A DNA stretch of 64,000 nt from Amaranthus tricolor. Its lineage: Eukaryota; Streptophyta; Magnoliopsida; Caryophyllales; Amaranthaceae. Below the pieces are notes generated by a model. That model did not search any database. It was not told where the DNA came from and saw nothing but the letters and a program-made list of their open reading frames with translations. The stretch covers positions 30,790,257 to 30,854,256 of the forward strand of contig NC_080048.1 of the NCBI RefSeq assembly GCF_026212465.1, given 5' to 3'. The position numbers were made by a program, and so were the translations under genes. The stretch's first letter is position 1, and every line of letters starts with the position of its first letter. Shown here piece by piece: positions 50,836 through 62,039 of the stretch.

Positions 50836-53151
50836 ATGGCTAAACTCCATTTTCTCTTCTTTCTCTTCTTTCTCGCCTCAACTTCTGCTCAACAACCCGA
50901 ACCCAAACCCGAAACCCGAAAGACCTACATAATTAGGGTTGATAATTCTCAAAAACCTACAATCTTCCCCACACATTACCATTGGTACAGTTCTGAATTC
51001 ACATCGGAATCTTCTCAAATCCTTCACACATACGACACCGTTTTTCATGGCTTCTCCGCCGTTTTAACCCCGTCACAGGCTGACAATCTCAATAATAATC
51101 CCTCCATTCTCGCCGTTTTTGAAGACCGTCGTCGTGAACTTCATACTACGCGTTCTCCACAATTTCTTGGACTCCGAATCCAGCGTGGATTATGGTCCGA
51201 ATCCGATTATGGATCCGACGTCATTATCGGAGTCCTTGATACGGGTATTTGGCCTGAGAGACGTTCTTTCTCCGACCAAAACCTGGGCCCGATTCCTAAA
51301 CGCTGGAAAGGTGAGTGTGAAACGGGTGAGAAATTCGGCCCGGAAAATTGTAACCGTAAAATAATCGGAGCTAGATTCTTTTCTAAAGGACATGAAGCCG
51401 CCTTTCCTGGGATTGGTGTTGCTAATACGACGTCGTCTTTGGAGTTTAAATCTCCACGAGATGCAGACGGACATGGGACTCACACTGCCTCAACAGCAGC
51501 TGGAAGATACTCATTTAAAGCAAGTATGAATGGGTATGCTTCTGGGGTTGCTAAAGGAGTAGCTCCGAAAGCCCGATTAGCCGTTTACAAGGTTTGTTGG
51601 AAAAATTCGGGTTGTTTTGATTCGGATATTTTAGGCGCTTTTGATTCTGCGGTTAATGATGGTGTAGATGTTATTTCTATCTCAATCGGTGGTGGAGATG
51701 GGATTTCTTCCCCATATTATCTTGATCCGATTGCAATCGGATCTTATGGAGCGGTTTCCCGTGGAGTATTTGTTTCTTCATCTGCTGGTAATGATGGGCC
51801 GAATACTATGTCGGTTACTAATTTAGCTCCATGGATCACTACCGTTGGAGCGAGTACAATTGATCGGAATTTCCCAGCTGAGATTGTGTTAGGAAATGGG
51901 AAGAAAATTACTGGGGTTTCACTTTATGCAGGCAAACCTTTGAAGAACAAATTGTACCCGATTGTATACCCGGGTAAAACGGGTACTCTATCCGTTTCTT
52001 TATGTATGGAGAATTCTCTGGACCCAGTTGAAGTCAAGGGTAAAATTGTGGTTTGTGATCGTGGGAGTAACCCTAGGGTTGCTAAAGGTGTTGTAGTGAA
52101 AAAAGCTGGTGGCGTTGGGATGATTCTGGCTAACGGCGTTGCTAACGGTGAAGGATTAGTTGGGGATGCTCATATAATCCCAGCCGTTAGTGTGGGATCT
52201 AACGAAGGTGACTTGATTAAATCCTACGCTTCATCGCCGTTAGCTACGGCGACGATTAATTTCAAGGGGACCGTTGTTGGGATTAAACCAGCCCCGATCG
52301 TGGCTTCATTTTCGGGTCGAGGACCCAGTGGGTTAAACCCGGAGATATTAAAACCTGATTTAATAGCTCCGGGTGTTAACATCCTAGCCGGTTGGACCGA
52401 TGCTGTCGGCCCAACCGGGTTAGATATTGATTCGCGAAGAACTGAATTCAATATCCTTTCCGGTACTTCAATGGCGTGCCCCCATGTCAGTGGTGCCGCC
52501 GCTTTGTTGAAATCGGCGCATCCTGATTGGTCGCCCGCGATGATCAAATCAGCCATTATGACAACAGCCAGTGTTACCGATAATCAGATGAATCATATGA
52601 CTGATGAAGCAGCTCCGGGAAAAGCTTCCACGCCGTATGATTTTGGGTCGGGTCATTTGAATCTGGACCAAGCAATGGATCCGGGTTTGGTTTATGATCT
52701 TGCTGATGAGGATTATGTGAACTTCATGTGTGCAATCGGGTATGGACCCAAGACAATCCAAGTTATCACTCGGGCTCCGGAGATATGTAACCGGAAAGCA
52801 TTACCGGAGAATTTGAATTACCCATCAATTGCAGTGTTGTTTCCGACATCCAATACCGGAGTTTCTAGAAAGACCTTTATTAGGACGGTGACAAATGTAG
52901 GAGACGATGTTATCGCCGTTTATAAGGTTCAAGTGAATTCTCCGGGGAAGGGGATAACGGTAACTGTAAAACCGTCAACTTTGGTGTTTAATGAGAAGGT
53001 GAAAAAATTGAGTTACACTGTGACAGTTAGTGCTGATAGTAAGAATATGAATTTGGGTGATACGGGTGCGGGTTTCGGGTCAATTACTTGGGTTGATGGA
53101 AAACATGTGGTTCGGAGCCCCATTGTAGTGACCCAAGTAACCCCGTTGTAA
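50836..53151 (+). CDS. SBT1.6: Subtilisin-like serine protease, SBT1.6-like
   Basis: 771 codons without intron, the usual form of SBT1 genes. Signal peptide about 1-19 (hydrophobic LHFLFFLFFLAST); inhibitor I9 propeptide about 30-103, cleavage expected before TTRSPQFLGL at T104; peptidase S8 with catalytic D135 (LDTGIW), H213 (DGHGTHT), oxyanion N319 (SSSAGNDGP), S545 (SGTSMACPH); inserted PA domain about 360-480 (VCDRGSNPRVAKG, GGVGMILAN); C-terminal fibronectin-III-like domain about 660-771. NTT at 197 is a possible N-glycosylation site. Signature runs RRRELHTTRSPQFLGL and YGSDVIIGVLDTGIWPERRS fit SBT1.6 (SLP2 type) better than other SBT1 members. The product should be a secreted cell-wall protease; its substrate is unknown. 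The start has CCATGGC context. No disabling change seen. Confidence 0.95.
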   Translation: MAKLHFLFFLFFLASTSAQQPEPKPETRKTYIIRVDNSQKPTIFPTHYHWYSSEFTSESSQILHTYDTVFHGFSAVLTPSQADNLNNNPSILAVFEDRRRELHTTRSPQFLGLRIQRGLWSESDYGSDVIIGVLDTGIWPERRSFSDQNLGPIPKRWKGECETGEKFGPENCNRKIIGARFFSKGHEAAFPGIGVANTTSSLEFKSPRDADGHGTHTASTAAGRYSFKASMNGYASGVAKGVAPKARLAVYKVCWKNSGCFDSDILGAFDSAVNDGVDVISISIGGGDGISSPYYLDPIAIGSYGAVSRGVFVSSSAGNDGPNTMSVTNLAPWITTVGASTIDRNFPAEIVLGNGKKITGVSLYAGKPLKNKLYPIVYPGKTGTLSVSLCMENSLDPVEVKGKIVVCDRGSNPRVAKGVVVKKAGGVGMILANGVANGEGLVGDAHIIPAVSVGSNEGDLIKSYASSPLATATINFKGTVVGIKPAPIVASFSGRGPSGLNPEILKPDLIAPGVNILAGWTDAVGPTGLDIDSRRTEFNILSGTSMACPHVSGAAALLKSAHPDWSPAMIKSAIMTTASVTDNQMNHMTDEAAPGKASTPYDFGSGHLNLDQAMDPGLVYDLADEDYVNFMCAIGYGPKTIQVITRAPEICNRKALPENLNYPSIAVLFPTSNTGVSRKTFIRTVTNVGDDVIAVYKVQVNSPGKGITVTVKPSTLVFNEKVKKLSYTVTVSADSKNMNLGDTGAGFGSITWVDGKHVVRSPIVVTQVTPL

Positions 53152-54049
53152 TCATGTAGGTGAAGGTGTATAATAGGGTAAAAAAGATGGGTATCTTTGA
53201 TGGTAATGATCAAAGGTTGGGTAGAATTGTAGCCGTTTGATAAGTTTTAGCTTTTGATGGTGATTATGATAAGAGGTTTACTTTTGTATTTTGGGTGGGT
53301 TCCCTATTTATTTATGACTTTTGCTTTTGCTTTTGCTTTTGGGATGGGTTCATGCCCTTAATTGGGTTTCTGTCTTCATGATGTTGTTGTAATTAAAAAG
53401 GGCAATGTCGTATAAAAGACAGATAAGAAATTAAAAGTTTTATATATAAATTTTTACTATAAACTTTAATTATAATGATTGTCCAAATTTCTATAAGAGC
53501 AAACAAATACATAATTTTCAATTAAATAAAATAGAAAAAGAAATGTTTTAGGAGGGTCCCTTGAACACTTATAAAGGTGCCTTCATGTTGTTTATAGTAA
53601 GAAAGTAACAATTGTTACGTGAGAGATTGTCTTTTAGTCAAAATAATAACTTTATATTAATTTAGTTGAACTCTATAAATCATACTTGAAATGTGTTTTA
53701 TCGTAAGATCTCCTCATATTATATGTGAAAAACTAAAAATCAATAACATAAGTAAAAGTGTCTCGGCTTTGTCACGTGAGCCAAATAGTGTTATTTTGGT
53801 CATATTTCAATTCAATGTAAATATTTAAGAGAAAAATAAAAGTCAGATAATACAAATAAAGGAAAGTAGAGGTGAATTTGAAATGAGAGATGAAGGATAC
53901 AAAATAAAATCACGAGGATGATAAAAGAAAAGGAAGAATACGAAATGTTGGGAAATACTTCTTTACCTAGAAGATCACTATACTTTACATTTTCGTTCGT
54001 TTTTTTAATTTTGCAACAATTCTATTTAGGTAGTTTCCCACAGTTTTTT
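53152..54049. other. 3' region of SBT gene and spacer
   Basis: Short CTTTTG tandem (TTTGCTTTTGCTTTTGC) at 53321-53340 and A+T-rich 3' flank where polyadenylation would occur (AATTAAAAAG near 53391). No second gene before the copia LTR. Confidence 0.5.
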
Positions 54050-54809
54050 TTATTACAATAATGATGTATTACAAATATGTGTTATAAGATAAATCTACAC
54101 TATTTGTAATCCTTTGTATATGGCTTTGCACTCTTGTTGAATCACCAAGGAGACGATGAAGATATGGTTGCGACAATCAAAGAAGTCGCTCGAAAACTTG
54201 ATATGAGTAGAAGGCGTTTATGTACTATGCTATTGTGATATTTCTCCCACAAAGGTGCTTGGGATGATAAAATGAAATTCACAATGAGATACAATCTATA
54301 CAACAAAATCCTAGCACAAGGAAATTGCAATAGTAATACAAGTATTGTGGTGAATTAAAAACTTTGATTATATTGAGAGTTAATTACTCTCTCAATATTA
54401 TCACATGAAAGGAATAATAAGAACGGGAATATTCTTAAGAGACAAATAAGAAATGATATGGAGATGGGATGGATTGTCTCTTGGCATGCAACCTCTATTT
54501 GTAGAGCTATGCATCAAACAATACCTTCTTTTGAAACAAAAGTGTTTCAACAAGCAAAGCTTATGAATCAAAGTATTGTTTCACCAAGCAAAGCTTACGA
54601 ATCAAATTAATGTTTCAATAAGCAAAAGCTTATGAATAAATATGAATCAAAATAATGATTCATCAAACAAAACTTATGAGTCAAAGTAATAATTCATCAA
54701 ATTCTTTGCGGTATTTAATTGGACTTATAATATATTTATTTTAGTCCTACTACTATACTAAGTATGTAGTATATACAAATTTAGGTCTATATATTCTAAA
54801 TGTTCAACA
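54050..54809 (-). repeat. Copia 3' LTR (left)
   Basis: About 760 bp, aligned with 60266-61056 from TATTACAATAATGATG to TATA.TCTAAATGTTCAA. Contains CAAGCAAAGCTTA repeats and a weakened TATA (CTATTTGTAGAG). Confidence 0.8.
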
Positions 54810-54812
54810 ATC

Positions 54813-54826
54813 CTCCCCCATTTAGA
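54813..54826 (-). promoter_or_regulatory. Polypurine tract of copia element
   Basis: The minus strand reads about AAATGGGGGAGGAT next to the LTR start TGTTGAAC. Confidence 0.65.
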
Positions 54827-55097
54827 GTATAACGAACCTCGTTCTTCCTTTACACATTAAGTATATAATTTCGTTTCATGAATCAACGCTGATGTCCTTA
54901 CGGATTGAATTAACGCCTAGTATAAAACACTTCACAAGCGATCGAACTAGAATGATGTCCCTACGGATTGAATCAACTAGCCCATCCAACCACTTGAACA
55001 TTAAATACACACAAAACCAATTACACATTGTCATTTACCTTAACACATTATATAGGGTCGTGAGCATATCTATTCATAAGTTTATCATAGTCAGATG

Positions 55098-56039
55098 TAG
55101 GGTTGAACACGGTCCGGTTTGACAGAAAAATCAGACCAGACCAGAAATTCCGGTCTGAAAATTTTTCAGACCAGATCAGACCAGTCAAGAGACCAGACCG
55201 GACCAGACCAGACCGTTCTAGAGAGGTCTGGTCTGGTCTGGTCTACGGTTTTTTTTTTAATTTTTTTTTTAATTTTTATTTAGTGAGATTCTTCATTCTT
55301 TGAATTTAAACAATTTAACATTCAACATATCAAAATTCCAATCAAACCCTAAAATTGATAAATTCCAATCAAACAATTTAACATTACGAGATTCATAAAT
55401 TCCACCTACAAAACATCTGCTTATTAGCTAGTGCAGCTTATAATAGCCTAATACTTCCTGTTGCATAAACCATAATCCAAAATCAGGAGGCCAACTAAAC
55501 TAGTTGACAAATGAATAATTTGGAGACGAAATTCAAGGATAGCAATACAACTGAATTGTCACTATCAAGTGCATGCAAAAGGCCTAGAATATAATTGCAG
55601 AGAGCAGAGATCGAAATTGCAAGCGAAATTGCAAAAGGCCTAGAATACATCAAATCAAAATGCGAAATTGCATGCGAGATCGAAAATGAAATCTTGAAGA
55701 ACGGAAACTCACATGTGATTCTTTGAAGAGCAGAGAGAAATGAGATAGCGTAGAATATAATTTACGACTCACGATTTTGGAAAAGGAGATGGAGGCAGCC
55801 AGCAGCAGGAGTTCACTCACGAGTAGTTGCCCACTTGCCCTAATCCCCTAAAATATGATTTTAATACGGTTTTTCGGTCCGGTTTGGTTTGAAAATTTTA
55901 AAACCGGGACCGGACCGTAAACCGTTTAAAAAAAAACAAAACCGGACCAGACCATTTAGACCGTAGACCAGACCAAATATTTAAATTACGGTTTGGTCCG
56001 GTTTGGTTTACGGTTTAGACCAAACCATGTTCAGCCCTA
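55098..56039. mobile_element. Non-autonomous hAT element with GACCAGACC subterminal repeats
   Basis: 942 bp with perfect 8-bp duplication GTCAGATG (55090-55097, 56040-56047). TIRs TAGGGTTGAACACGGTC and (reverse) TAGGGCTGAACATGGTT. Left 150 bp is packed with CCAGACCAGACC/GGTCTGGTCTGG; right 180 bp with GGTTTGG/ACCGGACC. The centre is ordinary sequence. No transposase. Nested in the copia element; its right end is duplicated as a fragment at 25541-25640. Confidence 0.93.
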
Positions 56040-56364
56040 GTCAGATGTGCCAATCTTGACTACTTGAAGCAGCCAAAACTTCAAATTTATATAGGTAGGT
56101 TCTCACTTACGTAAAACATATCCCCTGATAGGATAATACCACCAAGAGCTCTTCAACCCTTGACCTTGAGAACTTAAGCGACTACCTTGTCATCACGTCT
56201 AAAGCAACTATGGGTCATTCATCCTTGTTGCTTTCAAAGACTTTAAAGGACTTTACCACATTGAACTCAAGACACAATGCAACTTATGTGTGAATTGGGA
56301 CTTTCCTTTAAACTTTATTGACATAAACCGATCTCAATTGACGCTTGTTCAATTGAAACCTTAC

Positions 56365-59300
56365 TCATGGCTTTAGTGAAAAATCAACCAAATTGAACTT
56401 GGTGTTCACATAGTCAAGAGTTATGACCCCATGAATGATAAGATCTTGCACTAGACTGTGTCTAAGAGCAATGTGTCTCGACTTACCATTATACACTTGA
56501 CTATAAGCTCTTCCCAAATTCGCTGTGCAATTCGTATGAATTGCCACCGGTGAAATTGTCTTTGGCAACAAAGGTATCTCAAACATGAGATTCCTTAACC
56601 ACTCCGCTTCATTTTCCGTTGAGGCGAGTGCAATGAATTCTGCAGACATAGTGGAATCTGCTATTACCGTTTGTTTCTTGGAAACCAATGAAATGACACC
56701 TCCCCCATAAACAAACACCCAACCACTAGTTGAAGAATTATCCTCTTCATTCGTGATCCAACTAGCATCAGAATAACCTTCCAAAATAGGAGGTTCACCA
56801 CTATAAGTTATATACCATAATTTATGGTTCCTTTCAAGTATCGTAATACTCTCCTTATCGCCAACCAATGTTGGGGACTCGGGTTACTAGTAAATCTACT
56901 CAATTTACTAACCGCAAATGCTATGTCCGACCTTGTACATGTCACAGCATACATCAAAGATCCAATGATCTTTGCATACTCTAATTGAAAAATTGGTTTT
57001 CTAGTATGCTTGGTAAATTTCATACCTTTTCCATGGGGCTTAAGATTAGTGTCGAATCTTGCAATTTAAACCTATTAAGCACTTTCTCAATATAATGAGA
57101 TTGACTAAGCTTAATACGAAAACCATCTCTTTTTATCTTTATGCCTAAAATCACATTGGCTTCCCCCATATCCTTCATTTGGAAGGATTTAGACAAAAAA
57201 AATCCTTTGTCTCTTAAATATGTACTAAACTAGTACCAAAGATGAGCATGTCATCCACGTATAAGCAAATGATAACTCCATTGCCATGGTTATCAAATTT
57301 GCTATAAACGCATTTATCCGCTTGATTCAACTTGAATCCAAAGAACAATATAGTTTCATCAAACTTTTGATGCCATTGTTTTGGTGCTTGTTTAATTCCA
57401 TATAATGACTTAACAAGTTTACGCACCTTATTTTCTTGTCCTTTTGAAACAAACCCTTTGGGTTGTTTCATGTAAACTTCCTCATCTAGCTCACCGTATA
57501 AGAATGCGGTTTTCACATCCATTTGATAGATCTCGAGATGATAAATTGTAGCCAACGCTACCAACAACCTAATGGAGGTTATTCTTTTAATTGGTGCATA
57601 TGTATCAAAATGATCAATACCAAACTTTTGTCTAAAGCCTTGTGCCACTAAATAGGCCTTGAACTTATCAATAGTTCCATCAATTTTCATCTCCTTGCGG
57701 AAGATCCACTTGCAACCAATTGGTTTAAAAGTCGGTGGGAGATCTACTAATACCCAAGTATTATTCCCCATGATGGATTGCATCTCATCATCTATTGCCT
57801 CTTTCTAAAAGGCACTATCTTGTGATGCCATAGCATCACTAAAAGTCAATGGATCTCCTTCCACATTAAATAAATATGGAATAATAGATGATATTTTATC
57901 TCTAGTTCCTTCAACCAAATATACATGAAAATCTGATCCAAAACTTTTGGCATTCCGTTCTCTTACTTCTTATAGGAATAATTTCAATATTTTCTTCTTC
58001 ATCATCTAGTTGTTGATTTGTATCAACATCTAGAGGGGGTTCTTGTTGATCATTATCAACACTTTCTTTGGTACTAATTTGTAGATTCTTGTCTATTCAA
58101 TGATGAGAATCTATTCTCATAAAAAATGGCATCCCTAGACTCAATAATCGAGTGTATCGATATGTAGTCATTTTGTTCTATTACATGAAACCTATAAGTT
58201 TTGCTATGTTGAGCATACCCTATAAAGATGCATTCCAAACCTCGTTCACCGAGTTTCTTTCTATTGTTTTCGGGCACTTTGAATATGGCTCTACATCTCC
58301 AAACTTTAAGATAGCTTAAGTTTGGTTTTCTTTTGTACCAAAGTTCATAAGGTGTTTCCTTATTGGTTCTTGTAGGAACCTGGTTAAGAATGTGACAAGT
58401 CGTAACCATTGCTTCACTCCAAAATCCTTCACTCAAATCGGATTAGGATAACATGGTATTCACCATCTCTTGAAGAGTTCGATTCCTCCTTTCCGTCCCA
58501 CCATTGGATTGTGGTGCGTAACCGGCGGTGGTTTCATGAATTATACCCATAGATTGGAAATAAGTAGGATGATAATATTCTCCTCCCTTATCGGTCCTCA
58601 ATCTTTTAAGATTACGTCCAATTTGTAATTCAACTTTATTTTTATATATCTTAAAAGAATTAAAAGCTTCATCTTTTGCATGTAATAAGTACACATAACA
58701 AAATTTGGAATAATCATCAATAAAAGTAATCACATACTTCTTATTGCCTAATGATGGTGTACTATGAAAATCACATAAATCACTATGTACCAAATCTAAA
58801 ATATCAGATTTTCTTAAAACACTTTTAAAAGGTGTTCTAGTGATTTTATTCAAGATGTAAGTTTTACAATTATGAGATAATTGTGGACAAAAAGAAATTA
58901 AATCATGCTTAGACATAAATGCCAAAGATAATGCAAATCATCAAATATATTACTAGGAACATCAATATTATAAACATAGTTTTTACATTCAAGTGAAAGC
59001 TTAAAAAAATTATATTGTATATAAGCACGTCCTATAAAAAAGTTTCCTTTAGAAATTATACATCTATCGGCTTCAAATACTAATTTGTAGCCCAATCGAT
59101 TTAATACGGAACCCGAGACAAGATTTCTACTAATTTCGGGAGCGTAGTATACATCTCTTAACACCAATTGTTCTACTTGCCCTTTTCCATGGACCTCGAT
59201 AGAAGAATTGTTCCCCATGTAGAGAGACTCTCCATCAACCACCTTGTGCAAGGTTTTGAACAACTGTTTGTTGCCACATACATGTCTCGTAGCCCCTGAA

Positions 59301-60242
59301 TCGATAAACCAAGACATAAGATCATCCTGCACAATACTAATGTTAGTATTCATTAAATAAAAATCAAAACTAGATTATTTATTTAATATGGAATGATCAC
59401 CTTTAGTAGATGGGTCCCCGCTTGTTGAAGCTTGACCCTTTATCTTCTTTTGTTTGTTTTGAAAAACAAAACAATTTTTCTTTAGATGTCCGGGCTGTCC
59501 ATATTCCCAATACTCGTTTTTAACGGTTTTGGATTTGCTAGAACTCCCCTTGTAAGTCTTCTTATGCTTTTCACCATGAGAGGATTTTCCCTCTACCATG
59601 TTAACCGAGCCAATATTTGGATTTGGATCCTTTTGCCCCTCTTGGGCACGGATGCTAGACTCAATAACAAGATGTTGTCCAAGATCGGCTAAGACCCGTG
59701 TTTTCCTTCTTATTTTTTAGTGCATGTCTAACATCCCTCCATTACAGAGGCAACTTGTCTATTATGCCACTTACAACATATATCTCATCCATTTTAATGT
59801 CATGAATTTGCATGTTAGAGTGTAACCTTTGTAAGTCATGAAATTGATCAATAATAGGGCGATTTTCAACCATTTTATATGCATTAAAGTTACTTACAAG
59901 GAATTTCTTTGAACTTGCATCTTCGGCCATGTATTTTTCTTCAAGTGCTTCCCACAAAAGTTTTGCCGGCCGAGCCATGATATTGATAAACATCAAAGAG
60001 AGATTAATTCATGTCGTTCAAGATATGTCCTCGACAATTGAAGTTGTCATCATCCCACATACTTCTTTTCGTTGCTCCAATGTTTCATTTTCGGACTCCT
60101 CCGGTCTAGGAGTGCTAATAACGTAAGCCACGTTGAGGGTTGTCAAAAGAATTTGCATTTTCTTTTGCTAACTTCGGAAGTCGATGCCAATAAACTTTTC
60201 TAACTTGGTGAAATTTGAAGTGAATTCCTTAACACTTGTCAT
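56365..60242 (-). pseudogene. Copia gag-pol remnant
   Basis: Starts at ATG 60242-60240 (MTSVKEFTSNFTKLEKF). Gag is broken by stops; LLWEALEEKYMAEDA at 59996-59742 is the UBN2-type gag core. The zinc knuckle (near 59515) reads EYWEYGQPGHLKKNC, having lost its first two Cys. Protease motif WFIDSGATRHVC at about 59310. Integrase 58925-58443 keeps HSDLCD, RTDKGGEY and GGTERRNRTL; a stop splits it from the tail at 58436-58074. RT 57783-57214 includes WIFRKEMKIDG, MDVKTAFLYGELDEEVYM and LYVDDML. RNase H about 56800-56365 has GYSDASW and MSAEFIAL, but the third acidic position reads IHTNCTAN (Asp to Asn). Not functional. Confidence 0.88.
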
Positions 60243-60265
60243 AATGAAGACGATATCACAAAAGA

Positions 60266-61056
60266 TTATTACAATAATGATGTATTACAAATATGTGTTA
60301 CAAGATAAATCTACACTATTTGTAATCCTTTGTATATGGCTTTGAACTCTTGTTGAATCACTAAGGAGTCGACGAAGATATGGTTGCGACAATCAAAGGA
60401 GTCGCTCGGAAACTTGATATGAGTAGAAGGCGTTCATGCACTTTCCTATTGTGATATTTCTCCCACAAAGGTGCTTGGGATGATAAAATGAAATTCACAA
60501 TGAGATACAATCTACACAACAAAATCCTAGCGTAAAGAAATTGCAATAGTAATACAAGTGTTGTGGTGAATTAAGAATTGTGATGATATTGAGAGTTAAT
60601 TACTCTCTCAATATTATCACATGAAAGGAAGAACAAGAATGAGAGTGTTCTTAAGAGTGAAATAAGAAATGATATGGAGATGGGATGGATTGTCCCTTGG
60701 CATACAACCTCTATTTGTAAAGCTATGCATCAAACATTACCTTCTTTTGAAACAAAAGTGTTTCAACAAGCAAAGCTTATGAATCAAAGTAATGTTTCAC
60801 CAAGCAAAGCTTATTAATCGAAGTAATGTTTCACCAAGCAAAGCTTACAAATCAAAGTAATGTCTCACCAAGCAAAGCTTATGAACTTATGAATCAAAGT
60901 AATGATTCATCAAACAAAACTTATGAATCAAAGTAATGATTCATCAAATTCTTTGAGGCATTTAATTGGACTTGTAATATATTTATTTTAGTCCCACAAT
61001 TATACTAATTATGTAGTACATACAAATCTAGGTCTATATACTCTAAATGTTCAATA
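60266..61056 (-). repeat. Copia 5' LTR (right)
   Basis: About 790 bp, counterpart of 54050-54809 and of the solo copy at 42503-43211. No clean Met-PBS is seen between it and the gag ATG. Confidence 0.8.
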
Positions 61057-61061
61057 TTTTA

Positions 61062-62031
61062 AACTCTTATCAACATATTTTTTTCTCATTTCCTTTTACT
61101 TTTAATTATATCAACACAATTTAGTGGTTCCTACTTATTTCTTAATACCGGAATTAATTATGAATAGTGTAATCTCTTAGAAACAGAACTAGCAAGACTC
61201 ATCTATTAATGTAGCTGCCTGTTTATACCACTCTTATATTGCATACTATTACGTTTGTGTTGTTGCCATCAAATTTAGCCTTTAGTTTAGAAAATTTATT
61301 TGTGGTGATTCTATCTTTTTGACCATTTTGGGGAAGAGGTGCTATACATTTCAAAGCTTGTGAATATGTTTAATTTTGTTGGGTTTGACAACTGATTTTT
61401 TTTGTTTAGTTGGGCTTATGTATTTTGGTTTTTTAATTGGTTAACCACTAATAAAATGTTTGGTGAATAACTTTTAAGCCTGTTGAAAAACTAACTTTAA
61501 AGTCAAAACCAAAAGTCATTATTGGTAGCTTTTGAGAGTGTTTGGCTATTGATTGTTGGTTGTTAGTTGTAGGCTTTTTTAGTTGGCTTGTTTGACCTGT
61601 TGAAAAGGTAAGTTGTTTTTATTGACTTTTAAGTTAGCTGGAAAAGTCAACTGTTCATAGAGATGTTTAGTAAATTTAGGTATAATTTGTTGGATGTTTA
61701 TTAGAGAAAATTGGGTCAATAAGCTAAAAGTAAACAAAAACAGATAACTGAAGTAGCTTTTTTATTTTGGCTTAAAAATCATTTACCAAATACATTTTTG
61801 GTTGTTTAACCAACTGTCAAGCCAAAAACCAAAAGTCAACTAAAAAGTTAAGTAAAAAGCCTTGAACCGAAACCCTCTTTATCATTGGTTTTTAACTTTT
61901 AGCCTACCTTTTCTCTAATAAATAATCAATCTATCCAATAATTTTTACCAACTCAAATAGCTAGTGTAAACAACTAGCTTATCAGCCAATACTTATAGCT
62001 AGTCGAATCCCTTAAAAACTCTTTATTATCA
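61062..62031. other. Spacer with fold-back tract
   Basis: No gene. 61540-61990 has inverted blocks: GTTTGGCTATTGATTGTTGG ... AAAAGTCAACTG on the left, and on the right AAAAGTCAACTAAAAAGTTA, TTTTCTCTAATAAATAATCAATC (inverse of TTATTAGAGAAAA at 61700) and TAGCTAGT/ACTAGCT. It looks like an old fold-back MITE; boundaries not resolved. Confidence 0.4.
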
Positions 62032-62039
62032 CTAGCAAG

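Larger units (their letters stand above)
54050..61056 (-). mobile_element. Decayed Ty1/copia element with both LTRs
   Basis: Left LTR 54050-54809 and right LTR 60266-61056 enclose a minus-strand gag-pol in the full copia order gag, PR, IN, RT, RNase H. A purine tract AAATGGGGGAGGAT abuts the left (3') LTR, which starts TGTTGAAC on the minus strand. A hAT element (55098-56039) is inserted between RNase H and the 3' LTR. LTRs differ by many substitutions and indels, so it is old. Outer termini are not canonical and no sure target duplication was found (TTTTA at 54048-54052 and 61057-61061 is a candidate). Confidence 0.88.
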
